A DNA stretch of 64,000 nt, taken from Psococerastis gibbosa. Its lineage: Eukaryota > Arthropoda > Insecta > Psocodea > Psocidae. This document shows, piece by piece, positions 24,601 to 39,600 of the stretch. Both the position numbers and the translations under genes were made by a program. The stretch spans positions 40,855,469 to 40,919,468 of the forward strand of contig OZ020485.1 of NCBI GenBank assembly GCA_963971405.1, in the 5' to 3' direction. The notes beneath the pieces were generated by a model, which ran no database searches, was not told the origin of the DNA, and saw only the letters and a program-made list of their open reading frames with translations. Within the stretch, counting starts at the first letter, position 1; each line of letters begins with the position of its first letter.

Positions 24601-27600
24601 TGTGTACTGGGCCTAAGAGTAACACTACCTGCCATTATACTGTACAGTTTCATTTTAAAAGTTAATTAGGTCCTTTTTTGAATTCAAATCTCTTTCTGTA
24701 GTTTTGATTCAGTGATCCTCAACTTCCCAAAGTATTGAACCCGGGATTTTTCTTTCCGGAACAACTATTGCACTATTTGATCTTCTCTAATCGTCCGCTT
24801 TCTGATATTTTCGAACTAATTTATGTTTAACTCTTTCGGATTTTATAATGTCTTAAACGTTTTATGTACTAAGGTTGCATTCGAAGTACGTAGGGTAAAG
24901 TGTTTGGTAGGCTAACTGTCAGTTATCATAATGAGGTAAGAAATAAGCTAGACATCAGATTTAGGACATAAAAATCCATTTTCATGCCAAATTTCATACA
25001 AATCCACGGAGTAGTTTGCCCGCAAATCGATGAACAGACAGGCCGAACTTCCATAAAACCCTCTTTTTCATTTCCTGGGGCCTCAAAACGTGGAAATCCG
25101 TTAAGATCTCGGAATCGAAAATTTTGGCCATCACAAAGCTTTCCTTATACTACGTATAAATTTATACAAAAAGCCAAGTGTCAGATGGACAAAGTTGGTG
25201 TCCTTATTAAATGACGGTTCTGTATTTTCTCCTACTATTTTGGTTTTAGGTGGAAGGTTTGGATTCTATTAAAGTTGAAGCTGATAAACTAACAGATTGG
25301 TCTGATTTTAAGAAGGCTGGTTATATTATTGATGAGTTTCGACGGATGAAATTACGTTCTGTAAAATATTCGTAAGTCTGTTATTACTTATTTTATTTAT
25401 TTATTTTGTCCTCACTGGTTACTCTGCCAAATGAGGAAAATATATTGAAAAAATAGTGTGTTACAAAAAGGATATCGGCGCAGGTACCTCTGGATGCAAC
25501 ATCCAATGAGGCCCTGGGCCCAAACAAATGCCATAACTATTTTTGTTTCCCGTTTGTTATGGGTTTGATTCTAATAAATACATAGGTAAGTAGAAATATT
25601 GGATGAGAAATGTACCATAATTAATTGTAATAGTTTAAAAGAGGAAGAGAGCTATGAGTTAATTTCATTTACTTTCTGCGTGATACAAAATGTCTCTGGT
25701 GACCGGAAAATTCAGTCTACTGTCAGCTAGGAAGTAAAGCAATCGATGTTGTGAAAGCACAGAAAAATAATCAGCATATGATGGCAGGGGTAACATTTCC
25801 ATTGTGATTACTACAATATTACTCAAATATACAGTGTTTGCCGTATGTTTTTTTAGCAGAACTGAAGAAAAAATTGGAAATCCAATGCCTATATTTAACT
25901 ATTTGAGTTTTCCAAAAAAGACGATGAGTTTCGTAGTTGTTGGAACGGGAACCAAAAAACATTTTGCAGAAAAGGCGTTAAGATTTACAAAGAATAAACC
26001 AATATTGCACTGGTCGCAATCACCTATTATCACTGACGACTTCTATTATATGTGTCGATCATTCTTACTTGCCAATACCGATGAAATAAACGCGGAGATT
26101 TTTCAAACCATTGCGGATGCCAAGTAAGTGGAATCCTTCTGGATTTGTTATTATTTGTGATTAGGCGGGGTTTCCACCGACCTCTCATTGCAGAATGCAA
26201 ATGACATTGACGGAAATTTTTGTTTTACTCTATGCTATAGTTAAAATTGATCAAAGATCATAGAGTAAAATCACAAACAAACGAACTAAAATTAAAAAAT
26301 GGCGTCATGGGATATGTTAAGTACAAACATTTTAATAGATTTCTATAAAAAGAAAAATTCAAATTTCCGTCAATGTTATTTGCATTCTACAATGAGAGGT
26401 CGGTAGAATACCCGCCTGAGTCTTGAATGTCTGCTACCACGTCAATGTTTTTGCATTCTGCAATGAGAGGTCGGTGGAAACCCCGCCTTAAAACATAATT
26501 TAAAATATTCAGTTCATAGTTAACCTGAAGGTCATCGAGCTGCTCATGTTAAATTGCTTCGCGGTTAGACGACGACCTGCATTGGCTAAATGGTAAGTGG
26601 GAAAGGATGACAGGATCACCCTCAACACTGGCCACGTCGTGGCTAACTTCGCCGTAGATTATATCGTAGAAAGGATCTTGCGTGGGAGATAGCAGCAATC
26701 AAAGAAAAATTGAATTTAGTAGAAACTAAACATTTTTTTTTTTACCTATTTACACACGAAAGCTAATTTTGCCCCAGAGGAAGCAAACATGGCATTTAAA
26801 CCAGGGTAAAATGAAAGCAAAAAGAGACGACGTCATGAGAAATTTATAGTTCACCAAAAGGTGAACTGAATATTTTAAATGGTGATAATGATAATTAGAT
26901 GAATGCTCATAGCATTGCTGACTTAGTTCGCATTTTTAACCATTAGCCAAGAACCCAATTGTGTTCAAGTTCTTTCCTTAAACTTTAAAGCATTTCTACT
27001 TTGGCATTGCTTATTAATGTACATACGTATCTAATAATATTCTCATTCAATTTTTATTTGTGATGAGCTAGCGGGTCGTTGAAAATTATTAAAATGTTGT
27101 CGAAGTCATTCTACTTTATTGCGTTATCAAAGGTGTTTTATGAACATACTTTGCTGATAAATTATTATAGTCGCGTCACTTTCATTTTAGAGACATCCAA
27201 TACAAGAACAGCACGGACGTGACTGCAACCGAGCGTAAATGGTATCCAAGAGTAGATGATTTAAGCTTTGGTGAAGTTGACGAAACTGAACACAGTACCA
27301 ATAGTTGGAAGAGTGGTGATGGGCAGAAAAAGAGGAAAGTGTCTCTCGTCGAGTATGATTCTGGGGGAGAAAGTCCTCCTGTGGTGGTAGCTAACGTCCA
27401 AATTGATGTGGTCGGAAATGTGTTGAAGGTGAGACCCTGAGATGACAAACAGATATGATATTTAATTATATGGTAGAAAATAGTGTAGAAAATTGGTAAC
27501 ACAAAATTTAACAATTTTTATTTTTTATTTAATTAAATAAGCAAGTTATTAAAGATTTGGGTCATTTAATTGTAGAAGACTAATTTATGCACAGTAGGAT

Positions 27601-30600
27601 ATTTTTAATTTATGGTGTTGTATGTTGTCTCAATAGATTCTATTTTACATGTAATTTCTGTCCCCAGTAATATTTATATAGGTGCTACGGTATTAAAAAT
27701 CCCCATTTATTTGACGCATAAAGTAGTCTTCTGCAACTTAAATGAGCCAAATATTTAATAACTTGCTTTGTTAATTAAATTAAAAAATAAATAGTCAATA
27801 AAAACAAGAGATTTTGGGTTGCCAATTTTCTACGTAACATTTCCACTTAGGCCCGATCCGATCTTATTTAGTTATTATTTTTGTTGTTATTATTGAATCG
27901 GCTGACGTAGTAGCCGATGTGAGCCGATTCAATAATTATAATAAAAATAATAATAAAATAAGCGTCACTTAAATGATAATTTATCATCGTCAGATCGGGC
28001 CTTAATGCCTGTATTTATGCCACTATCATGGTAATATGCAGTTTTTGCGAGTAAAAAAAAAAAATTCTATTGTACGCGGATGACTACGAGATTTTTAAGC
28101 CTTCATAGCCTTCAGGATGATATCGACTCTCTTAGTGAGTGGGCTGCTTTTAATAAATGTGCTTGTGTGTTGGACACACTATCAAAATATTTTAAGTTGT
28201 TCATTTTTATTGTAGGTGAAGTCTAAATGGGACAGTGACAATGAGGATAACAGCTGCGATCCTACTATTACACGAAAACCAAATAAACAGATCGAAGCCC
28301 AAATGGATAATGTAATGGTAAATAAGGAATCCCAACGGTTGGAACTTAATAAACCGTCTAGGCCGGCTGAGAAAGTAAAGGAAGCATTTGACGAAGTATC
28401 GCCAAAGAGGAGGCAGTCGAGAGAAGCAGTGGATAAAAAAGTTTATCATAGGGAGAATTTTCGAAGTGAAGAAAGGGAGAGAAAATTTGACCAGAAATCC
28501 CCATCGCAAAGGTCAATGCAGGATAAGAGGATAAAAGGGGAAAAACCCTCTGACCTAGTATTACCAAGGACAAAAAGATCTAGACATGAGCAAGAGTCGC
28601 CAGACAGACAAAAAAATGAACGCCCGTCGAAAATTGAGGAAAGTGTGATGACGGAGAGGTCAGTAGACCTCTGTGCAAAAGCTATGAAGTTGACGTCACC
28701 AGGCAAGAACGTGGATGGTGACAACAGTTCGAAAATCAATGAAAAATGTGCAAAAAATGTGTTAGAAAATCCTTCTGATGTCTCTGATCAGAAGATAGAC
28801 CCTGCATTAAGGACCACAACACCTAGGCATAAGCATGAGTCAAAGGGCAAAAATGTTCATCACGATAGCCAGATAAATGTCACAACAGAGGAGGCGTCAG
28901 GTCTTCAATCGAAGACAAAAGGATCAAGAAGTGAGCAGGAGTCCTCAGGCAAAGATAGTGACGACCCGAGAAATTTTAATCAACAGTTGAACGTAGTTGC
29001 AGCAGAGCAGTCAGTGACTAGAAGATCTAGATATGAAAAAGAGCCGTCAGGCAAGGAGGTAGAACGCGATAACAGGCCAAAAGATAATGAAAAGGCACAT
29101 AATGTGGCTTCAAAAAAGTCACCAGACCGTAGGCAAAAGACCAGAAAGTCAAAATCGGAACGAAAGTCACTCGATGACAGTGGGGATGACCAGAAGAAAG
29201 CGGATAAAAAAACAGTCAAAACGGCAACAGATCAAAAATCGAAAGCTATGCGATGCGAATCGAGGACACTAGCCATGAATATCAATCGTGATAGCCCATT
29301 GAAAATAAACCTTCCTGCGGAAACCATAGAGAAGCCTTCTAGTCCTGAATCTAATAATAGGCGACTTAAATATGGAGAAGAGTCACAAGAAATGAATGCC
29401 AATGATGAGTGCCAGCCAGAAGAGAAGCCAGCAAAGAGGGCGAAAAAGTCTGAAGCAAATGTACTCTTAAAAAATGAGCACCGTCACTTAGTTGGTAACG
29501 AAGACCAAGAAAGTCATAAATTGGACGAAAGCCCGTCAGCAGTCGCTCATAGTCCTACCAATTTTAAATTGAGTTTTGGAAAAGACTTTCTCAAACAAGC
29601 TGAGGAGCACGATAAAGTGTCTCAATTAGAATTAGTTAGAGACATTATTAAACCTAGAGTAACTAAAAAGAACGAGGAACCTCCACAAACTGACGCCAGT
29701 GAAGTTCTTAGAAAGAAAAAGTCTAGGTTTGATCGAAAGCCGTCTGAACATTTCCTTGAGGAAGCCTCTTTTGATGACGAACTAGATATCAAGACACCCG
29801 AGTTCAGCTCGAATTTACCACGTATTCTGGAAAACAGTGATTTTACACTAGAGAAGTCCATAAATGTTGAATTAGGATCCCCCAATACATCAGCTAAAGT
29901 GTGTGAACCAAAAGAAGCTGTAGATACTTATGCAGTAAATCGATCTAAATCTGATATCCAGCGGGATTATGAGAAGCCTTTGAAGTCTGGGCCAATTTTC
30001 GACGAAGATCCTCCGGAAATGGTGGCGGAATTGGAATTAAAAAAACTAAACAGTGGTAGGGCCAGACTAGAAAAAGAGGAGCGTCGAAAATTGAAGATAG
30101 AAAGAGAACTCAGTAAGCAGAACAAAGCTTCTCTTGAACAAAATCTGTATGAAAGGAAAGAAATGTATGCTGAGACATTGTTGGGAAACGTAAACCTTAC
30201 GTGCGGAAAGGAAGCAAATCAAAATCTCCATAGTACCACAACACAATCAGTGACGAAACAAGCTGTTGCATTTGACCTACAAGGTTCATTGAGAGCAGAA
30301 AGAGATTTAGAAGCCAACAATAATTCGAGAAGGCTAACGACCAACTCACCTGATATGGCAGACTCTAAAGAATTGGTCTCTGAATATGAGCAATTTTTAA
30401 AGCTGGTGTCATCTGAGTCTCCATCTGTAAAGCCCGATATTCCTTGCGAAGTATTGCCATCCCGGTCCGAATTAGAAAAGAAATTTGCTGCAAAAACTGA
30501 GTGGGATCACGAGAGCAGTTCGCAAGATGAACGGGAAACAGCTAACGCATCTAAAAACACCGGGATTATAAAACAAGAAGGAATTGAGGTCAGAAAACCC

Positions 30601-33600
30601 GTCGCTATGCCAATTGCCGATGTGGATGCTACCGAGAATTTGATTGTAGCTACCGATAAAGTTAATGTACTACAACGGAAAAGAGAGAAGTCTGAGGAAA
30701 GTGGAAGTAGTAGCGATGATTCCGATGAGTCATCTTCAACCTCTTCTGCTGAAACCACGAAAGGTAGAAAAAATAAACCAAAGAAGAAAAGTAAGAAAGA
30801 GAAAAAAGTAGTCGGAGAATCATCTTCCGGGGACAGCAGCGAAAGTGGTGAAGCGCCACAGAAAAAGCAGAAGAAATCTTCCAAGCAAAAAAGTAAAAAG
30901 GTCAAGAAAAAGAATTTGGAGAAGGCAAGATTACATGAATTGAATGAACAAAAAAAGAATATTAAGAAGCAATTAGCTGAGTTGGATTCTGAGAAGTCTG
31001 AGAAAATTATTAAGAAGCAGCTTAAAAAATTAGATAAAGAGTTAAAAAAGATGAGGAAATTGTCTGTTCCGAAAATTGGCAGGAAAGGGACTAAATTAAA
31101 GAAAAGGAAAAAGAAGGATAGCTCCTCATCTGAAAGCAGCGATTCTTCAGATGAAAAATCAATCAGGAAGAAGAAGAAGAAAAAGAACAAGACGAAAAAG
31201 AAACGTAGCGTTTCTTCGAGTAGTGATGATGAAAAGAAGTATAAGAAGAGCAAAAAGAAAGATAAAACTACCAAAAACAAGAAAAAAAAGGCAACTAGGA
31301 AACGTGACAGAAATGAAGATAATGATGCCAGTCCTGTCGCAGAAAAAAAACAACGATGTGAGGAACTTCTAATTGCTGGCAACATTCCAATAATTCATGA
31401 TGATGGTTCTGGTTGGGAGGATGAAGCAGAGAAAGGCGACGGCGCTCAAGTTGAAAAGCAATTAATGAGAGTTGAAGAACCAAGCAGAAGAGTAATGGCA
31501 TGGGTTCAGAAACAAATGGGAAGTGACTGGGAGGAGATAGAGTCTAAAGAGAATTGGGAAAAAACTGGAAGGTCTGACAAAGCAAAAGAATTAACCACCG
31601 AGGAATTGAAAACATCGAGCCAGGTAGCCGGCCCAGAAATGCGTGCCTTTGAATCCGTTGGAGGGCTTAGTCATGTAGGGCCTTGTGCTCCAAGCCAAAT
31701 AGCCATTAGTGCGTCCAGCGAATTGTATAGTCCTACCGCTGTCGATTCGGACCCGTCAAAATCCTTCAGTGAAAAGGCCGAAAGCAGTAGGAACGTTGTG
31801 AGTTTGAACAATTACAGTCTTAATTCGGGTCTCTTAGCGAGCCCCATATCCTTTACCGAATGGAGTGTAAGACATGGCTCGCCTGGTCGAAAAATGGTGC
31901 TAGCAGACTTGGACTTGAGTTCAACCTTACCCCCACATTGCAAGATGGACAGTCAACTTCGGAATGAGTCACAAAGCGAGTTTCCTCTTTCCAAAGCAGA
32001 AACCGATGTAAAATCTCTCACTGACAGCCCGACTTCTTCAATAGCTTTGCATCCCAATGAAAACTCAATTAGTACATCTGAAGAGAATATTATTCAAGGG
32101 GATGTTGTGATCTGCAATGATGATATGGTTTGCAATAGTCCTGGTCCAGGTGGTCCAGTTCCTCGGTCAATACAGCCTGAAGATATTTACGACCCTCTAG
32201 CAGCCAGTGATATATCTGATGAAGAAAAACCTCTAGACGTGCCCCTGCCACCAAGTGATATTCCGCTACCTGGCCAGCATGCTCTCTCAGATATCATGCT
32301 CCCTGGTGAGCTACCTTCCCCCGTGCCTTCAGAACCGGTCAGGCCTCTAGTAACGGCACCTTTACCCAGCGAGGCCACTAAAACTTTCATTCCTGTTAAT
32401 GCCCCACCAGGTACTCGTTCCCCTCTTAATGAATTATCTACTTCGCAAGTTCCAGCAGCTAAGAGTAACAGATGGGACATTCCCTCAAGCGAGCCCTCGG
32501 TGGTTGGTCAAGCTTCAAGAAAAGTTGGTCCATCTACTCCCCCGCAGCCTGATTCGTCAGTATCCTGTCCTCCTCGCACTCCATCACCTCAGGCTGCATC
32601 GCCTAATGTCACCACACCAACTGTCGCTACACCTAGTCCACTATTTTCTGTAAAGCTGATACCAAAATTGCAATCCAAAGTAGCATCAGTATTCGAGGAA
32701 GATTCAGATGAAAGCTCTACTCCGTGTCCGCCCTCAGCTGCTGCAGGGCATTTTCTTGGTGATTTGAATCTCAATAAGGTGACAGTTGAAGAGCCGGAAA
32801 GATCAAAGGTTGAAACCACTATCGCTGAAAGAAAAACGGAATCCGACGTAATAATGTCTGATATTAAGGATGAGCAATACCGTCATGACCGTGTGAAAAT
32901 CAGCAAAGAAGAGACCACCAGGCACCCAGTGGGAGCATCCAATAGAGGGAGAAAGGGTAGTCGAGAAAGAGAGCGGAAAATAGATAGACGCGATTTGGAT
33001 GTCGGTGAACGAGGCGATCGTTCTAGGAAATGTCGAAGGTCTAAAAGTCCCCCCCGCCGTGATTTAAGGCGATATAGCAAGTCTCCAGACAGACGTAGGA
33101 GACGATCACCCTCACCAAGGCGAAGGCGATTATCTCCACCAAGGCGTGTGTCTTCAAGGGCGGAATCTCCTAAGAGAAGGCGGTAAGACATTGCACTTTA
33201 GTTCTGAGAATTCATTTCTTCTTTTTCATGATTTTTTTTGTTGCTTTCATATTTAGACGATAGTATAAGTAAAGGTTTGCACTGGTCAAAATTTTAGATT
33301 TCGAGATTTCAGTGGATCCCCAAAAAAGTGGTTTTAACGAAATGTCGGTCTGTCAGATCGTCTGTGGGCAAACTACTTGGTTGATTTTGATTAAATTTGG
33401 CATGTAGGTTTTCTACCATTTTATCTCGGGACCATTTTTTTAACAAGCGCTGTACCGCCTTGGGGTTCAAAATGCTACGTCATTTGTGATTCGATCTAAT
33501 GTTGGAAATTCATTTTACCCACTTATTGAATATTTTAGACTCAAACAAAATGTACAAGTGCAATTAAAGGAAGTAATACTCACTTTAGTATTAGACCTGT

Positions 33601-36600
33601 CCTTTAACATAGTATAATTTCATATTTGTATCGTGATTAATTTTGGAGGAAAATGGAGTACCAGTTTAAAAGTTCTTAAATTTGGCGAACCATTTAATTC
33701 ATGCTGAAAAAATCCAGGGTTGTTTCAACGCACCTAAATAGATTATTATTAAGAAACTTATTTCAATAGTCAAGTGCATAAACATGAATAAAATAATGAA
33801 GTATTCTAACGCTTGGTTTTTGCTCAAGGTCCCGTTCGAGGTCTCGTAGTCCACGAGGAAAGCGGCTGAGAAGGCGTTCACGAAGTCCTATTCAACAATC
33901 CAGCCGTCGTTCACGGAGCCGCAGCCCAAAGACCAGCAAGCGGTCGCGAAGCCGAAGTCCATTACTAAAGAGGCGATGCGACTCGCCGCAGCCCCCGCCC
34001 CGACGGCGCAGCCCGAGCTCCCCACCACAGCGCCCCTCTACCCCCGAAAACCACCCCATCCCCGTTATTGGACAGCCACCGCTGCCTTCTGTGCCGCTTC
34101 ATCAGCCGGTAAGTCGACTTCCATGAGGTTTTCCTTGCTTCATTGCTGTAACTATTAACCGAAATTAGAGGGTTTGGAAAAAAACAGGGCTTGGCGTGAT
34201 TCGAACCTCCGATCTACGCCTAACCGGGGCGTCGTCTTAACCGCTGGACCACAAGCCCCGACAAGACCAGTAATCTCCACTCTACTTATGCTCTAATTGA
34301 CATGATTCGTGTTGCTAGACAGGTTAGCACAACTATCTAACCGAACAGGTCTGTGAGCTTACTCTAATTACGGTTATAACGAGGAGGTTACTTCTTCAAC
34401 CAAAGTTAATTTAATGTCAGTATTATATATCCCATATAATACTACAATGCATGCAACTATTATGTTTAAATAAGGCGGGAGACCCATAGTAAGAAGAACG
34501 CGTGGCAGAAAGATTGTATTATGCTGGGCATATAAAGACAGGATATACACACTCACAGCAGAGACCTTAGCAATACTGGTTCTCCTATGCAAGAGTACCT
34601 GAGTCCAGTCCTCAGTAAACTCCAGCGGATTAGTTATATTATTTATTTTTTATAGTCCTGTTCAGATTATTAATTAAATGTGCTCTCGTTGTACTTGTAT
34701 AAGTGTAATTTTCTTCAGTCAGACACGCCGCAGCGACTGAGTCTGGATCAGCGGATAGAACTGGAACTTGGGTTGAAACTTCATGATCCACCGCCGGCCA
34801 GCAACAGCGGCTCGCCTTCTTCCTTTTATTCCCCATTTGTAAGGCCTCCGCCTTGCAGGTTCGGACAACCACCCGAGCAGCCACCTTTGCATCCGGGGCC
34901 TATCATGCACACAGGTGTTCCAATACACCCCGATCACCCAATGCATCTACCACAAGCTGCCATGCAACCCATGGCTCAGCAGATTGTCCAATCGCCTATG
35001 CACCTTAGGCCAATGATGGTGCACCCTGACCACCCGATGGGCACAGGTCTAATGGCTATGCACCCGGCTATGTCAATGCCTCCGGGACCACCAATGCAGT
35101 GGTGTTCTACGATCTCCACTCCACAACAAGGAGCTGTACTTCAGGTATTTATTTTCTGCTGAGCCTGAGCCGCTGACATAATCTAAGCTTCTTTGTATGT
35201 AAGAATGATGAACCATTGTTGAGATCCCCGTGCGATCATTTGTCGGATTGCAATATGCTCATTTCAGCACATTAAAACTGAAAATTGAATTCCATGAGTT
35301 CGGGCATTGTCAAAATGACAGATCCCGATGTTACTGTTGACGAAGCCTAAAACTGGGATTATTCGCCTATATCTCAGTTAGCAATGGCTAACCTGTTTTG
35401 AATTTGAACTTGAACTGATGTTTTGTAGGACAAAGAGCAGCTAGGAACTACTCTAAACCTCACTTTTTAACTGTATATATATGTATATATGAGAAGGCTG
35501 TTTACAAACATGGCCAACTCCAAGTTGTAGAATTTTTCAGGAGAGCGGATTTTCTGTTGAAAATTGCATTAAGTTTATAGCTAACCCTAGACTTCTCAGC
35601 GCTTCTGTGCTCAATCTGGCTGCTTTTGTTACTTTATTTTACAAAGTGCAGGTGGACATTAAAATTTTCTGCAAGGTCGGATCAAAACCCCATTTTGTGA
35701 AAAAATAGAGTTGGCCACGTTTGTAACCAAGCTCTTCATATGTATATATACAGTTAAAAAGTACAATATATTGTTTTCCCTCTTGTATTGGTAGTTTTGT
35801 AGAAGAAAACACTTGTCCATATTATATTTCAATTGGTTATCAACTAATTTAACTTCTAGGTTGGAAATATCATGGAGGTCGTGCCCAGTATTCATCCGCC
35901 TCCCCCGCCACCTCCCCCACCTCCGAAATCTCAGCAACAAATAGTGCAAGTGGGCAATGTTCTGCAAGTGGTTCCTTCAGTCAGAGCTACTGCTGTTGTC
36001 GCGCCCACGCTGGCGTCCCAAGAACAGCCCGTAATCACCCGTGAGTTGTTACTGATTTCTTATTTTATTTTTTAATTGAGGGTACCTATGGCGGGTATTC
36101 CACTGGTCAATTTTACTCCAAATTTGATTTGAGATTTTTGCTTTACTCTTAAGACATTCTCCATTTTAATTTCCTCATGTTGAAATTGATCAATGATCAT
36201 AGAGTAAAATCACGCGTTGCAAACAATAACAAAATTAAGCAATGGCGTCGTCTAGAGATGATAAAATATAATTTAAATTAATTTCTTGAGAACGAACGAA
36301 TTATTTCGTAGTTTCAATCATAAAATTTCTTGTAGATTATAAAATAAAAGAAAGACGGCGGGCAAACTTACAAATTTGGAAAAAATTGAAAACAAAAATG
36401 ATCAATTGTTGAAACAAGTAGAATGGGGTGTAAAAATAAATAATGCAACATTGATTTTCCGTCAAGGACAATATCAAATATGAAGTAAAACCAGTGGAAT
36501 ACACGCCTATTCGACATGTAACAGTCATTACACTTTTACCAAAATTGTGCTTGAGGGATACTTGCTTTGATTTGTTAGGCGGGGTTTCCATTGACCTCGC

Positions 36601-39600
36601 ATGAGCGTGAGCATGACATTGACCTGGTAGCAGACATTTTTACTGTCTTTAATGTCTGCTACCACGTCAATATCACGCTCACGCTCAAATACGAGGTCAA
36701 TGGAAACCCCGCCTTACGCCTGGTTGTGTATTCATGACGCTTGAACCAGACAAAGAAGGCCAACTATTGAACTCATATTCCTTAGAATCCTATTCACTCG
36801 TCGGTTTTTTTTTAGTTTAAATGGTTTGGTGTCGGCCTGTTAGATTTGTGTTTATTTATATTTATGTATGTTTATTGGTTTTTCACACTAAGTAGAGTAA
36901 GGCGCCTTGGATTGCCTCCAAAGGTAATTAATCATAGCGTTGTTCCGTTACTGCCTGTAAGAAAAGCATAAGTACGTATGTATGCAAAATTTGCTACCTA
37001 ATTGCTTGGGAACTTTTATTGTGGTTGGATACTTTGCAACAAGGTCGGCAACCTTTTGCTATGACAGGGCCAAAAATGTTGTTGGAGTATCAGTGCGGGA
37101 GCACGTATTTTTTTACTGTATGCCACACAAATTTGTACTTACAAACACAGTGCTGAGCAAACTTTTTCAATTCTTTGAAGTAAAATGAAATAGGTACATT
37201 TTTTATTACCCCGCGTGGGACTCGGGTCTGAGCGAGCTTTCGACTATAAATCATAGTCGATTTATGTGGCCTTTTGCTTCGGTATTTCTTTCATGCGGAC
37301 TTGCGGGCCGTATCGAGATGGTCCACGGGCCGCCGGTTGCCAACCCATCCGAATCAATGGGAAGTTTGAGAGGTCAGCTTGTAGGCTGGAGATGGAGTGG
37401 TACCCATTCATTTTTACACTTCTATGCAAAAGAACTGGTATTTAGTTTAATCACTGTCTTTGCTCGACTGTTTATAAATAGATGCAATATTTGTTTCATT
37501 TTCAGCTGCTGACGCTCTGCAAAATCCATTAATCAAAGCTATCCAAGCTGAGCGCGAGAAACGACGAAAAGAAAAAGAAGTAAGGAAAGACGAGCGGGAA
37601 GCCAGACGGCGGGCTCGGCAGTTTAAGCGTAGTGCGAAACTAATGACTGTCGCCGAGAAACGCAAGGTACCCCCACCTGCTCTAACTACTGTAGAAGCAA
37701 TTAAAATTGCATGTGCATAATTTATATTCATAATACAGATAAAAATAATTTTAATTTATCTTAGCCTTATATACAGGAGAGAACTGACGTATATCTATTT
37801 TAAAAATATTTATGCTTTCTGTTTATCATATAATTTTTATTAGTTTTAAAATAGGATTTGTTGTTTTTCTGAAACCAAAGCCAAGTGGAAGTATGTATTG
37901 CTCGTTATTAATTGAGCAAAGGATTGAATAGGCCTTACTGTGTTTTGCAGAACAGTGTCCGTAATGAAGGATTGATGCTGGGGCAAGATACCGAAGATGA
38001 GGAGTTGCTGCTGGAAGCCCTGGAGCCTCCAAGCCCTCCTGGCCCGGTGGAAGTGGTGGTCGAATACCGTGATCTCCCTCCAGCTGGAAAGGGCATTCTC
38101 ATTTCCCCGGGTATAATGTAAGTACTTACTAGCCAAAGCGACTCGTGATGTCATGCTTTCTCCTGTTACATCGCTTCAATGGTAATGGGTTGTCTCAGCT
38201 TGTCCATTATCGCTTGTAGCCGGTGTAGGTTGACATCGAGGACATATACCACCAGTTCACCAAATTCATACGGAAGCAATATACGTAAATAATGTCCGAA
38301 AAATTCATGGGTAAGGGGCCAGTCAGCCAGTGGGCTTCTATTGGTAGGCCCTGGTCCATCAAAAGTCCTTGAGGACATAATTAGTACTAGCCAACGCCCA
38401 CCCATGGCATTTCTGCTATTAGGCTCCGCGCTGACCAGTAAAGATGTGCCGTGAGTGATGCCCCTGCCAGTGAAAATGTCTGCTTTCTATCAGTAAGATA
38501 TGGGGACACAGGTCGAGGAAGTCCGCTTACTCGTTTCCTGCGATGTCATGCGAATCATGTGGACATCGTAAGTGTAAGTGTCCATTCATTAGGAACTGGA
38601 AGCAACAATGCACTTTCATGAGATCATCTGCTATAATTCTATTTCATATTTGTATGTTTTAGAAAGCAAAAGGACAATATGGAAAAGAAAGGGGTTAAAT
38701 TTGCCGATGGGTTTTTACCTGGAGAGGCGTCAACATCTGGAGGGGAGGACCGTAAAACACCTCCACCTAAATCCAAAATACCCAAGGAGAAACGCTTGAA
38801 AAAGAAACTCAAGAGGAAGGTGAAGGTAATAATGCTCTTTAGCGACGTAGGAATGGCTTTTAGGCGGGGTTTCCACCGACCTCTCATTGCAGAATGCAAA
38901 TGACATTGACGTGGTAGCAGATATCATTAATAAGTCTTGAATGTCTGCTACCACGTCAATGTCATTTACATTCTGCAATGAGAGGTCGGTGGAAACCCCG
39001 CCTAAGAATAGTCTGGTTTGGCCGCTTCCATAGCTAGATTATCTGACGCTTCCAATTCCGACGTGACGGCCGCCTTGCTACGTCGGGGCGCTCCTTGAAA
39101 CAGCGCAAGATGCACGGGCCGCAGGTTTTCCGCGTTACCGAGCTCTTTGACCACGCCTCAGCAGAAAACAAAAGGGGACATGGGGATAAAATCTTATTTT
39201 TTGTAGCTTTAAACGCCTTGAGTAGGTGTCACCTATTTTATTCATTCGTTTCGGGTCCTAGCATTTCAATTTTCTTCGGATAAGGCTCAAATAAATTTTA
39301 TTGCATAGAAAAATACAAGCATCCCCACTATTCATGAAAAATAAATATATTTTGTTTGTTTTTATTCGCTTACGGCATTCATTCTTAAATTCGAGTGAAA
39401 AACGGTGGCAATGATCAAATTAAAAAGTTCAACCTCATTCGAGAATATAGGTATACTGCAGGGACGGATGCAGTCCATTTTTTTGGGGGGAGGGGGGGGG
39501 GTAGTTGTGGGTCAAAATAGGAAAAACATATGTAGGATCGATTAAATAAAATAAATTAATTTACAATAGATTTACCAAATTTTGCCCCCTGTATCCGTCC

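Noticed and set aside
24180..24653. Minus-strand 157-codon frame
   Set aside because: It covers the end of exon 6 and a terminal-inverted-repeat element with no recognisable protein.
30507..31385. Long minus-strand open frame of 292 codons
   Set aside because: It is the complement of Lys/Ser-rich coding sequence in exon 10, so it yields poly-Phe/Leu/Ser with no independent signals.
34187..34265. Functional tRNA gene on the minus strand
   Set aside because: T-stem pairing fails and U33 is absent, so it is listed as a tRNA-like repeat instead.
37264..37512. Plus-strand 82-codon frame in the intron before exon 14
   Set aside because: It overlaps the exon 14 acceptor, has no phase link to neighbours and resembles no known protein.
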